From BOG-908 sp964247675 (GTDB lineage: Bacteria; Pseudomonadota; Alphaproteobacteria; Acetobacterales; Acetobacteraceae): a stretch of DNA of 64,000 nucleotides. The DNA lies in NCBI GenBank assembly GCA_964247675.1, contig CAXTVW010000002.1, forward strand, positions 1 to 64,000, read 5' to 3'. Shown piece by piece: positions 8,129-17,003 of this stretch. A model generated the notes under the pieces. That model did no database searches. It was not told the origin of the DNA and saw nothing but the letters and a program-made list of their open reading frames with translations. Position 1 is the stretch's first letter, and each line of letters starts with the position of its first letter. A program made the position numbers and the translations under genes.

Positions 8129-9466
8129 TCAACGGTTCACGTTGTGTCTGCCTAACCAAGCCAGCTTCGAACACCCTAAACGCACTCTGTCCGCCGCCTG
8201 ACTGGATGCGATTGCCCGCCCAAAACCGTCGCGAAACAGCAAGCCGGCGAGCAACGCAAACAACAGCGTCACCAGCCACCACCAGGCTGCCTCGCGCAGC
8301 AGCCACGCGAGCACTTGCATGCGCGTCAGCGTCGGCATTTCCGGAGTGCCCAGAGCCAAGTTCAGCCAGTGCCGCCAACCTTCCGCCCATAGCAGCAGCA
8401 ATGCGATGCCCGTGCTCAGGCCGTAATAGAGACGCCCGGATACGCGCCAAAGCGCAGACAGGCCTGGCAACACCAGCAGCACCAGCACTGCCCGGTAGCC
8501 GATGTTCTGGGCCGTCAGAAAACAGCCAAGGATCACCAGCGCACCTGCCGAGAGAAACACGCGCTCTTCCTCGGTCAGCTCGCCAAGATCGGCACACATC
8601 GTCGGACGGCTGCCGATAAGGCAGCCCGCCGCAAAGGCGCCGAGCACGAGCATCCATTGCATCGGGACAGCATCATGCCGCGGCAGCCACGCGAGCTGTC
8701 GCAAACCCCGCGGCAGCGTTTTCGCTCCAAACATGTCGCTGAAAAGCGACCCGCTTGGAACCAGCCTCAACGCTCGTAGTAGGTCGTGTCCCTCGACGGC
8801 TACGAACGTCCCAAGCCCAATCATCGACGCTAGCACAAGCAGCCAAAACAACCGTGGCCGCTCCCGAAGCGCCAGCACCATGAGCATCATCGGATAGTAT
8901 TTTAGCAGACCAGCAAAGAACGCGAGCCCGTAACCGAAAAGCCGCGTGGGCCTATTCCGGCAGACCAGTGACGCCGCGCCGGCAGCCAGGGCGAAGATAA
9001 TCAGGTCGTTGTTCCCGCGTTCTAAGCCATACACCGCGGCTGTCGAGATCGCGCCTGCGACGATCAACGCGGTGTCGAATGCGTTACGGCCGGGCGGCAA
9101 CAGCAAAAGGCTCAGGAGAAACATCGCGTCGATCGACAGCCCGACAGGTACGATCCATAATTTGGTTACGGGCAGAACGGCCGCCGCAAGCCACAGCGGC
9201 GAGTAGTCGAACACCCGCCGGAGCGGATCGCACGGGTTGGTCGTGAACACGTCCACGCCGGCGCGCAGGCAGCGCAGCGCCGACAGCACGGTGTCCGTGT
9301 CGAGGAAAGGGAAGCGAAACGGCTTCACGCCCCAGGCCGAGATGACGCGCACGTACAACGAACGGTCGCCAGCAACGTATAGGGCCGCCATGATCAGTAG
9401 TCCTGTCGTTGCAACGCCGGCAGGCCCCATGCGCCGCCACGACAAACTCGACCGCGAAAACCTCAC
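8129..9466 (-). CDS. GT87 (DUF2029)-type membrane glycosyltransferase homologue
   Basis: A polytopic membrane protein of about 445 residues with around ten hydrophobic helices. Family landmarks are an acidic site after the first helix (FPFLDTDTV), the ERGNNDLIIFAL motif and GLLKYYPMMLMVLALRER, all typical of GT87/DUF2029 proteins, which use polyprenyl-phosphate sugars (mannose in the studied actinobacterial members) outside the inner membrane. The GTG at 9466 is the outermost start; ATG 36 bases inside is equally possible as no strong Shine-Dalgarno is seen. It stands alone; the acceptor is unknown, perhaps a surface glycan or lipid. Confidence 0.7.
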   Translation of the reverse strand: MRFSRSSLSWRRMGPAGVATTGLLIMAALYVAGDRSLYVRVISAWGVKPFRFPFLDTDTVLSALRCLRAGVDVFTTNPCDPLRRVFDYSPLWLAAAVLPVTKLWIVPVGLSIDAMFLLSLLLLPPGRNAFDTALIVAGAISTAAVYGLERGNNDLIIFALAAGAASLVCRNRPTRLFGYGLAFFAGLLKYYPMMLMVLALRERPRLFWLLVLASMIGLGTFVAVEGHDLLRALRLVPSGSLFSDMFGAKTLPRGLRQLAWLPRHDAVPMQWMLVLGAFAAGCLIGSRPTMCADLGELTEEERVFLSAGALVILGCFLTAQNIGYRAVLVLLVLPGLSALWRVSGRLYYGLSTGIALLLLWAEGWRHWLNLALGTPEMPTLTRMQVLAWLLREAAWWWLVTLLFALLAGLLFRDGFGRAIASSQAADRVRLGCSKLAWLGRHNVNR

Positions 9467-9880
9467 AGGAGAGTCATAGGGCTGCTTCCTCGGTCATCCA
9501 CAATCCGTATCTCGCCAACTGTGGACCATATTATCTGCGATCCCATGCCCATAGTCGCCATTGAACGTGCCCCCAAATAAGCCGACCGCGCATCGGTTGA
9601 GAGTTGCACTTGGTTTGTCAGACGATTCTCGAGGTTATCTGGGAACACCAAGATGATTGGCGCACACCGACCGGGCGGCGGGTTTCGGATCAGATTTTTT
9701 GTGGAATGACATTGCCTAGCTTAGTCATTGGGCCGCGCTTTATCCGAAAATCTTGACTTCTATGACGGTAGTTGCCGCTGCCGCAAGTTGATGCGACCCT
9801 TCCAAGGGTGCCATAGGCTTTGTGGAGACACATGCACATCTAACCCGTGAAGATTTACGCCGACGCCAGCTGTGTCCAAA
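9467..9880. other. Non-coding stretch before recombinase remnant
   Basis: No frame with protein-like composition is seen here. It is A/T-richer than its surroundings (for example 9680-9720), and may hold the promoter for the leftward membrane glycosyltransferase gene at its start. No RNA gene or repeat recognised. Confidence 0.35.
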
Positions 9881-9884
9881 AAGG

Positions 9885-10640
9885 TCCGGTGCGGCATTTT
9901 TTTACGCGGAAGCCTTTCGAGGAGGGACTAGAGCAAGAGTTGAACTCCCTCCACGGGAAGCGTGAGGCTTGCCAGGCCTAATCATCAGCCAACGCCATGA
10001 GGGCTGCGCGCTTTGCGGGCGCTCTACGACGACGGTGGCATCTCTGGCCGCACCGGGGAGCGTCCCGCCCTGCAGCGCCTTTTGCCAAGCTGGTGGACGT
10101 GTTCAATGCCCACAACGTCTCGTTCGACTCGGTGGACCAGCGGTTCAACACGGCCAGCTCCATAAGCCGGTTGACGCTCAACATGCCGCTCGCCTTTGCG
10201 CAGTTTGAGCGCGAGGTCACCGGAGAGCGCATTCGCGACAGGATAGCCGCGTCCAATGCAAGGGTATGTGGATGGGCGGCTACCCGCCCCTGGGCTACGA
10301 CGTTCAAGACCGCAAGCTGGTCGTCAACACGGCCGAGGCTGTCCAGGTCGAGTGGGTGTTCCGCCTTCCATCGAGCTCGGATCGGTGCGGCTGCTGCAGG
10401 ATCGGCTTGCGGCCAACGGCATCACCTCGAAGCAGCGGCAGAGCACCACAGGCTGTTAAGCGGCAATCGCTCCTTGCAGCGCGGCAACTCTACGACATGC
10501 TGCAGAACCGGTTATATTGGGGTGAGATGGCCAAAACTACGCCGGCGAGCACAAGCCATCCTCGACGAAGCGCTCTGGGACAAGTTGCAGGACCGGCTAA
10601 TCAGTCGCCGATCCGACAACCTACTGATCGTAGTTAATCT
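9885..10640 (+). pseudogene. Large serine recombinase (resolvase family), heavily frameshifted
   Basis: Pieces of a serine recombinase follow each other in all three forward frames: EEGLEQELNSLHGKREAC near 9920, then SQRHEG and YDDGGISGRTGERPALQRLL to about 10085, then FAKLVDVFNAHNVSF with LTLNMPLAFAQFEREVTGERIRDRIAASNA, next MWMGGYPPLGYDVQDRKLVVN from 10266, then a piece like the LYDMLQNRLYWGEM and ILDEALWDKLQDRL part of the zinc-domain region to about 10600. At least four frameshifts, and the stretch between PALQRLL and FAKLVD is deleted, removing part of the catalytic domain. It is dead. It ends only about 50 bases before the left att repeat of the island. Confidence 0.85.
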
Positions 10641-10687
10641 CGGCATGATGCGCCAGATTCGAGTCTGGTGCTCACGGCTGTGGGTGG

Positions 10688-10709
10688 GCTGGCTGGGGCG
10701 GGAGGATTC
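10688..10709 (+). repeat. Distal att site copy (22-bp direct repeat)
   Basis: Exact 22-base match, in the same orientation, to the 3' end of the tRNA-Gln gene at 38722-38743 (core ggctggggcgggaggattc). Bases on both sides differ. Chance identity of this length in 64 kb is negligible. It is read as the att copy made on insertion of the island. Confidence 0.8.
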
Positions 10710-11072
10710 TGAGCCAAGCCGCCGGGCTGGTTCTAAGTTGCTGTTTTCGCTGCGCCTTGGTTCTGCGTCTGACCCAGTGTCTACCACCTTTGTGCACCAC
10801 CTCGCAGTACCAGGGCCATGCGCCGGCAGCCTCGTGACGCGTCAGGCCTCGTCCAGTCCGCCGAGGGGATTAAGTAAGGCTTCGCCAGACTACTGCGTTC
10901 GACGTGCACCAATGAACGGTCACCTACATTTCGGCACGCGGCCAAGGGGCTGGTCCTATGCAGTGTCACCTCGGGCGCTGGCGGGGCTGCGGCTGGCGAC
11001 CTGCAGTATGCGAATGCGCAACCACGCCGGCCCGGAAGGTCGCGCGCTTTTGGAGAACAGTCCAACACCACC

Positions 11073-11620
11073 TTCCTGCGCGCGATGATCGGCTTGCCGC
11101 CAAACATTCGATGGCGCCGGGAAGAACTGACAGCCGTTGCGGGGCCGCCCCGAGCGAACGCCAAAACCAGTGCAACGGCTACCGTGCCACCAAGCTGATT
11201 GGAGCGCCTACGAACCCCCGAAGCTCGCAACGGCAGCTATTTTCGGGGCCTCATAGAGCGCCGCGTAATGGCCGAAGATGCGCCTACCGCGCTACTCCAG
11301 GAGTCTCATATCCGAGGTGTATCCACCCGTTCCGTGGATGCCAGGCTCGAGACCCTGGGCATCAACAAAAGCCAGGTTGTCCGCCTATCCGGCGAGATCT
11401 ACGAGCGCGTCGTTCACGTCCTTCTCGGCCGCCCTATCGAAGTCGACCGGGCCTACGTCTGGCTCAGTGCGACCTGCGCCAATGTCCGCCGTGACAGCCA
11501 GACCGTCTCCGTCGCCATAATCGTCGACGCCGATGTCCAGCGCAAAGCGGTGACGGTTGAGGTAACATCCGCTACATTACCATCGCCCGACACTGCCGCC
11601 CAAAAGAGATTCCGTTAAAA
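11073..11620 (+). pseudogene. IS256-family transposase remnant
   Basis: This stretch aligns by eye with the N-terminal half of the IS256-type transposase at 31406: FLRAMIGL at 11075, an N-G-Y piece near 11180, RNGSYF, LIERRVMAEDAPTALLQESHIRGVSTRSVDARLETLGINKSQVVRLSGEIYERV, then EVDRAYVWLSATCANVRRDSQTVSVAIIVDADV. It has lost about half of the protein, including the last catalytic Glu, and carries frameshifts and base changes, so it is an older, separate insertion than the 31-kb copy. It lies just inside the left end of the island. Confidence 0.8.
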
Positions 11621-11797
11621 GTCCAGCAGCCGGTTGACGCAGCCAAGAGGACACGGGTGTCATTCGCGAGCGACCTAGCCGGTCAGTCAGCAGCGGTCGC
11701 ACCGCTTCGGCCGGTCGGTTTGGATCCCGCAGAAGACCTGACCGCCTTCACCGCCGCCCGCCGGCAGTAGACCTCACAAGGGGTCCAAAACCCAGTG

Positions 11798-12432
11798 GGC
11801 CGGACTATGGTTTCGGCTCCGGCCCCAACCGGTTCAAGATCTTGAACTCCGCCGGGGTGACCGACGTGGTCGGCGCCGGCCAGAAAAGCGGTATCTATTG
11901 GACGCTGAACCGCGACACTGGCGCTACAATATGGGCCACGCAGGTCAATCCGGGTGGCACACGCGGCGGCATCCGGTAGGGCTCGGCGGTGGGCGGCAAC
12001 CGGGTGTTCGTGGCTGCCTCCAACGCGAACTACGTTTGGTCAAGCGTGCTGGGCTTGAAGCAACTGACTAACGGCGGCTTCTGGTCTGCGCTCGACCCCT
12101 CGGACGGCCACATCCTGTGGCAGACGGCAACACCGGCCAAGTAACCGCCGATCGCCAGCAATTCCAGCCGCACGCAGAAGCCGCCGGCGGGCGCCTTCGC
12201 GCGCGCAGAAGGTGCGGTGACGCTGGCGGGCGATGTAAAGTGTGGCTCCGACGGCGCGGGCAACTCGTGGCTCTGGACGCAGCAACAGGCGCGCAAGTGT
12301 GGACATTTGCCGCCCACGGCGCCGCGGTGGACGGACCCTCCGGTCGTCAACGGGGTGGTGTATTGAGGCGACGGTTACGGGAACATCGGCCGTTCCGGAA
12401 ACACCATCTTCGCCTTCAGCATCCCCAAATAG
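11798..12432 (+). pseudogene. PQQ-dependent (polyvinyl alcohol dehydrogenase-like) beta-propeller protein, broken
   Basis: The reading frame beginning near 11798 gives repeated propeller blades: GSGPNRFK, DVVGAGQKSGIYWTLNRDTGATIWATQVNPGG, GFWSALDPSDGHILWQTATPA, then LVALDAATGAQVWTFAAHG in another frame, and VVNGVVY-GDGYGNIGRSGNTIFAFSIPK back in the first frame. The AGQKSG and W-x-T-Q-V-x-P-G-G motifs are typical of PQQ-binding alcohol or polyvinyl-alcohol dehydrogenases. Internal stops are TAG at 11977, TAA at 12142 and TGA at 12364; the first and third stand where Trp is expected. The N-terminus and signal peptide are missing. Non-functional. Confidence 0.8.
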
Positions 12433-13437
12433 CAGCCATGGCTGCAGGACCAGTTAACAACAGCGGGTGTTCAGCGACCGTCGGCCAATGGCGCTTATGG
12501 CTGGATGATGTAGCAGTTGTGGCATGTAGCCCAGTGGTATTTAGCTCGTCAGCGACTTGAGGTAGGAAGCGGCGCCACAGCAGGCCATCCGCTCAAAAAA
12601 CCACAAGATTTTCTGCGCTGCCTGGCTAGTCGGCTCTGGCTGACGCGCGACGTTGGAGGAGCATCCGCTATGACGGCCGTATCTCATTTGCCCAGCGTCG
12701 GATCGCGGTCGATAGTTCAAGATCGACGCGCGACTTGCGCCATGCAGGCCCACTCTTGTTCCGAATGCGATTTCTATGTTCCCGGCGACAGGTCCTGAAC
12801 AGATTTCCCAATCCGTCGATCTCCCGAAAGTCCGGCAAGAGCTGCCCGATGCGCCCCTAAGCGGAGCGATCCGGTATCCCTCGGGCAGGAAGTACTCCGG
12901 GCGCAGCTCAGGATCGGCGTAGCGGCGCGCCTAATTCCACGTCGGATACGAGGCGGTCGGCGGCAACAGCGCCGACGGCCGCCGCACGAGCTTAACTGTC
13001 GCGATATGCGCACTTTCGCGGCGGGCGCCACAGGACTGCGAATGGTCTATGGTAACTACTTCATGAACGAGCTTATCACTGGGCGGAACGAGAGCGCGGC
13101 GGTCATCGAGACCATGGCTCGGTACCCGGTCGGCGGAAAAGGGGTCGAGGTCCGACGCCCGGCCACATGCTCTTCATGGACGAGGATGGCACGCCGGGAT
13201 GGCATTTGCGCTAAATCGGCCATGATCCAGCGTCGAGCGGCTGCGTAATTAGCGATCGGCCGTTCAAACCTATTCATGAGAAATGTCGGCTTTGGCGAGC
13301 GCCTCGCCGGCAATCGGCGAAGCCGAAATCGTTCGATCCGGCCAATCACTGGAGCCGAACGAACAGCAGGTTTCCGGCCTCGCACGCTCGAGACCTGCCA
13401 TTCCGCTTTCGGCCATCAAGGCACTGAGTAACGGAAA
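12433..13437. other. Degenerate stretch with an unidentified coding remnant
   Basis: No intact gene is seen. Around 13006-13220 two forward frames together read MVYGNYFMNELITGRNESAAVIETMARYP and then, after a shift near 13160, GHMLFMDEDGTPGWHLR before a stop; this looks like the end of a decayed enzyme gene but I do not recognise it. The rest (12433-13000 and 13250-13437) has stops in all frames and no known motif. The layout agrees with decay of the island cargo. Confidence 0.4.
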
Positions 13438-15606
13438 CTATCGTTTGGTTTGCGCCGTCGCCGCCGGCTGAAAGGCGGGATCGCCGGCCTGCATCAGGAC
13501 GAAGGCCAGCATGTCGGTGATCTGAGCGTCGGCATCGGCCTTCGAGACGCCCATGACGTGGTGGCCGCCTTGATCGTCGACGCGCAGCAAGATCGGCTTA
13601 CCGCTGCGGCTCGCGGCCTGCAGCCGAGCTGCCATCTCGGCGCCCATCCAAGACGGCACGCGATGGTCGTTGAGGCCAACGGTGATCAGCACCGCCGGAT
13701 ACTTTGCGCCGTCCACGACGTGGGAGTAGGCATCCATCGCGCGCAGGGCGCGGTAGCCGTCCGGCGTTGCGACGGAGCCATACTCGATGGTGTTCATCGG
13801 GCCCGTCTCGGTCGTCTCGACGCGCAGGGTGTTCACAACCGGTGCCCACATTACGGCACCTGCCAGAAGGTCCGGACGCTCGGTGACCGTGCGGCCGATC
13901 ATGACCCCGCCGGCGCTGGCGCCAAAGCCCGTGACCGTCCTCGACGAGGTGAAGCCGGCCGTCTCCAGCGCCTCGACCGAGGCGATGAAGTCATGCCAAG
14001 TGTTCGGCTTGGTGGCCTGCATGCCGGCCCGATGCCAGCGCTCACCGAACTCGCCACCGCCGCGGACATGAGCGACCGCCCAGACGCCGCCCCGCTGCAG
14101 GAACGGCATTAGCTCAGGATGGAAGGCCGGATCATAGGAGACGCCGTAGGCGCCGTAGGCCTCGGCCAGCGTCGGCGCGGTGCCATCCCTTCTGAGGTCG
14201 CGGCGATGGGTGACCGAGACCGGAATTTGCACGCCGTCCGCCGCCGTCGCGACGACCGTGTCCGTCACGATGTCCGACAGGTCGAGCGCAAAGGGCGGCC
14301 CGAGGTGCAGATCCTCCAGACCGCGTGCCGTGGTCTGGAAGTAGGTGGCCGGCCGGGCCCATGACTGCAGCCCGGCGATAGCAGCCGGCTGCCGCGGATC
14401 CGCAGCGACGCCGTCGAGCGAGGCCTGATAAGGCACCGGGATGCTGGCGAGCGCGCCGCCCGCGTAGCCGGTGCGCGCCAGCCTGTAGTCGATGCCAGAG
14501 GCGTAGGCCAGGACGAGCCCGTCCCTGGTTCCGGCAAAGCCGGACAGCCGTGTCGGTTGCTGCGGAACGACGACCGTCTCGTTTGCGGGCCCGGGGTGAT
14601 CGAGGTCGATCCGCACCACCTTGCCGCGGTCGGCGTCCTTCAGGCTTGCGAACCATGCCTGGTTGCCGCGGATCACCGGCTGGGTGGTGTCGTTGCCGTC
14701 GAGTGACAGCACCAGCCTGTCGGAGAGCGGGGCGACGCGCCGCCAGGACGGGCTGTCGCCGGACAGCGACTTGGTCGGAACGGCAAACCACTCGGCATCC
14801 TTGGAGACGCCGCTGCTGGCGAAGGCGAGTGCGGTGGCCGAGCCCGGCGGCAGTATCAGGCCGACATAGGCCGCCCGGCCAAGCGCGCTGCCGGCAGCGC
14901 TTGCGGTGAACAGCGGCACGTCATGCGCCGCATCGTCGCCCGGGCGATGGCGGAAGATCGTCTCGTCCTGAAAGCGGTCGCTTGGACTGGTGTAGGCAAC
15001 CTTCAACCGGGTGTAGAACACCGCGCCGCCATCTTGTGACCAAACCGGGCCGGCTGCGGCGGCGCGGTCGATCCGTTCGGACAGCATCCGGCCCGAGGCG
15101 AGATCCATGATCTGCATGACCGCGTCCTCCGAGCCGCCTTTGGCAAGGCAGATCGCGAGCATGCGGTTGTCTGGTGAGACCGCGTATTCATGGATGGATG
15201 TTGTGGCGTCCCCGAGTGCCACGGGATCAACCAGGCGCCGCTCCGGGCCGCCGGCCAGGACGCGGCTATAGAGGCTCGCCTGCGCGTCGCCGCTCGCCTG
15301 CTTCTCGTAGTAGATCCGCTCGCCGACTGGCTGCACGTTGCTGATCTTAGTTTCGGCGTCGCTCGCGGCCGCCACCTGCTTGGCGAATGCGGTGTAGCCG
15401 GGCAGCGTGGTTAGCGTCTGTCGCTCAACGGCGTTCTGAGCGTGTACCCAGGCAAGGTAATCCGGGCCCTGATTCTCCATCCAGCGATACGGGTCGACGA
15501 GGCTGTCCGTGCCATACGTCATGGTGACGGGATGTGCCGGGGCGGGCGCGCCGATTGCCGGTGCGGCAGAGAACGAGGCGAGGATCAGCCATCGGGTCAA
15601 GTTCAC
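13438..15606 (-). CDS. Prolyl oligopeptidase family (S9A) serine peptidase, exported
   Basis: About 722 residues, full length for the S9A family. An N-terminal signal (NLTRWLILASFSAAPAIG) is followed by the typical opening HPVTMTYGTDSLVDPYRWMENQ, a seven-bladed propeller, and the C-terminal alpha/beta-hydrolase domain with Ser near 564 (GFGASAGG), Asp near 647 (VGLNDHRVP) and His near 682 (DDQGGHH). All three catalytic residues are present. The GTG at 15606 is preferred over an ATG 66 bases upstream since GGAG lies seven bases before it and the signal peptide starts there. It would cut short proline-containing peptides in the periplasm. Intact among decayed neighbours, suggesting recent arrival or selection. 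Confidence 0.85.
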   Translation of the reverse strand: MNLTRWLILASFSAAPAIGAPAPAHPVTMTYGTDSLVDPYRWMENQGPDYLAWVHAQNAVERQTLTTLPGYTAFAKQVAAASDAETKISNVQPVGERIYYEKQASGDAQASLYSRVLAGGPERRLVDPVALGDATTSIHEYAVSPDNRMLAICLAKGGSEDAVMQIMDLASGRMLSERIDRAAAAGPVWSQDGGAVFYTRLKVAYTSPSDRFQDETIFRHRPGDDAAHDVPLFTASAAGSALGRAAYVGLILPPGSATALAFASSGVSKDAEWFAVPTKSLSGDSPSWRRVAPLSDRLVLSLDGNDTTQPVIRGNQAWFASLKDADRGKVVRIDLDHPGPANETVVVPQQPTRLSGFAGTRDGLVLAYASGIDYRLARTGYAGGALASIPVPYQASLDGVAADPRQPAAIAGLQSWARPATYFQTTARGLEDLHLGPPFALDLSDIVTDTVVATAADGVQIPVSVTHRRDLRRDGTAPTLAEAYGAYGVSYDPAFHPELMPFLQRGGVWAVAHVRGGGEFGERWHRAGMQATKPNTWHDFIASVEALETAGFTSSRTVTGFGASAGGVMIGRTVTERPDLLAGAVMWAPVVNTLRVETTETGPMNTIEYGSVATPDGYRALRAMDAYSHVVDGAKYPAVLITVGLNDHRVPSWMGAEMAARLQAASRSGKPILLRVDDQGGHHVMGVSKADADAQITDMLAFVLMQAGDPAFQPAATAQTKR

Positions 15607-15689
15607 ACTTCGTCTCCGAAACAATCTCGTTGCGATGGCGTCATGGGCGCAGACGCGCCCAGCGTCTGTCATCTGCAGGTTTCGTCACC

Positions 15690-16050
15690 CTGGAGTGCCG
15701 TCACCATGTCAGCATAGGCAGATACAGATGCCAACGCTCCAAGTTGTTGGCAAAGCAAAGTCCGGGAAGATCAACCGGCGGCATGCTGCCTATGCTCCGA
15801 CGGGTTCGCGCCAGTGGCCGGTTGAGGGTAATCCCGATCAGCACCGGGGAGATCCACTAGAAGATCTCAGCCGCGAGCTGGCGTGAGCGCTCGCATAAAG
15901 CGCGAGTGCAACCCACACCTCTCATGGCCTAATGGCTAAACTTCCGCTTTCCGCAGCGAGCGCACCACACCGGACCTTCCGCTCCCGGCCAATACGTTCA
16001 TAGGTCCCGTCGCGCAGTCCGCCTGGCCACTTCGGCCTGAAGAGATCAAG
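15690..16050. other. Non-coding stretch, nothing recognised
   Basis: Upstream of the peptidase gene and before the integrase remnant. It should contain the peptidase promoter near 15620-15720, but no clear promoter boxes were identified. No RNA gene or repeat seen. Confidence 0.3.
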
Positions 16051-16410
16051 ATGGGCCATTCTGTATTCGATCCGGCGGCTCGCAAGCGGCGACCATGGAG
16101 CACTGGGAGGATTGTAGGAGCAAAGCGAGCCTTGAAGCCTAAGCAAGTGTAGGCCATTCGCTTCTGGTTCGACCATGAGGACCGGCTTTGCGACGGGCGC
16201 TGTTCGATTTCGCCTTCGATAGCAAGCTGCGCGGTTGCGACGTGGTCAAGGTTTGTAGCGCTGACCTCGTCAGCGGCTGCCGGATCAAGACGCGGGCCAT
16301 CGTAGTGCAGCGAAAGGCGGGAGGGCCTGTGCAGTTCATTCTGCTCAAGGCGGCCTCATTTGCAATAATCCTATCCCGGATCTCAAGGCAAGAAAATCGG
16401 ACGCTCTTAG
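16051..16410 (+). pseudogene. Tyrosine recombinase (integrase) N-terminal fragment
   Basis: Forward frames give FDPAARKRRPWSTGRIVGAKRALKPKQV, a TAG stop at 16150 where Trp is expected, AIRFWFDHEDRL, a frameshift near 16185, then RRALFDFAFDSKLRGCDVVKV and SRAIVVQ-like sequence (RAIVVQRKAGGPVQF). This is the pattern of a short integrase family with the first catalytic Arg in SKLRGCD. The second half, with the His-x-x-Arg and Tyr residues, is not found downstream. It is a separate integrase from the one beside tRNA-Gln. Confidence 0.75.
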
Positions 16411-16690
16411 TGCAACTACCGTCGACAGCTTCGCGACGATCTGCTTTTGACGACGAATGAGCGTAAGCGAACGGTAGGTCAGCTGCCTTTGATCATGCGT
16501 GACGGTCGTCTTGCAGACTGCAAAATCCGCGATAGTATTACAGCTGGACTCGCAACGAAAGGGGCTAGGTCAAAGACAAATTTCCAATCGCGGCGGGCTG
16601 CACGAAGCTGTTCGGCGTAGATTGGGGGTGGTATGCTGGTGTTCAGGCTGATCTGCCGAACGGCTATCTACCTTGCAGATAAGCAGGAAC

Positions 16691-16924
16691 TCAACCGGAA
16701 TGACGCTCGAAAAGTTCATCCAACTCGTGCAGTTGGATTTCGCTCAGCGTTTCGAGTTGGCCCTCGATCGCGCGCCTAACGAGCTCATGAACTTGCTTGT
16801 CGGACTTTGGCTCGTCGGGCAGTCTGTCGTGCGGGCCGTTGAAAATGTTTGTCCCGTCGTAAGTAAGGACCTTGATCAACTCAAAAAGCAATTCAAAGGA
16901 ATTTACGTCCGGCTCTCCACCCAT
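16691..16924 (-). CDS. Small acidic hypothetical protein
   Basis: A 77-residue frame with normal, acidic composition (NSFELLFELIKVLTYDGTNIF, then HELVRRAIEGQLETLSEIQLHELDELFERHSG), rich in amphipathic helix, no signal or membrane segment. A GGGG about seven bases before the ATG could act as ribosome site. Local DNA is less G/C-rich than the core, as in foreign DNA. No family recognised. The opposite frame also stays open, but its composition is less protein-like. Confidence 0.45.
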   Translation of the reverse strand: MGGEPDVNSFELLFELIKVLTYDGTNIFNGPHDRLPDEPKSDKQVHELVRRAIEGQLETLSEIQLHELDELFERHSG

Positions 16925-17003
16925 TTCAGGCCCCTGTCATTCCGAATCGACGAAAAAAGGCAAACAAACGCCAAGATTGTGCAATTTCGCTACGCTTCCA
17001 CCA

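Noticed and set aside
8061..8657. Leftward frame of 198 codons overlapping the GT87-type gene
   Set aside because: Same strand but other phase of a clear membrane protein; Arg/Ala-rich shadow.
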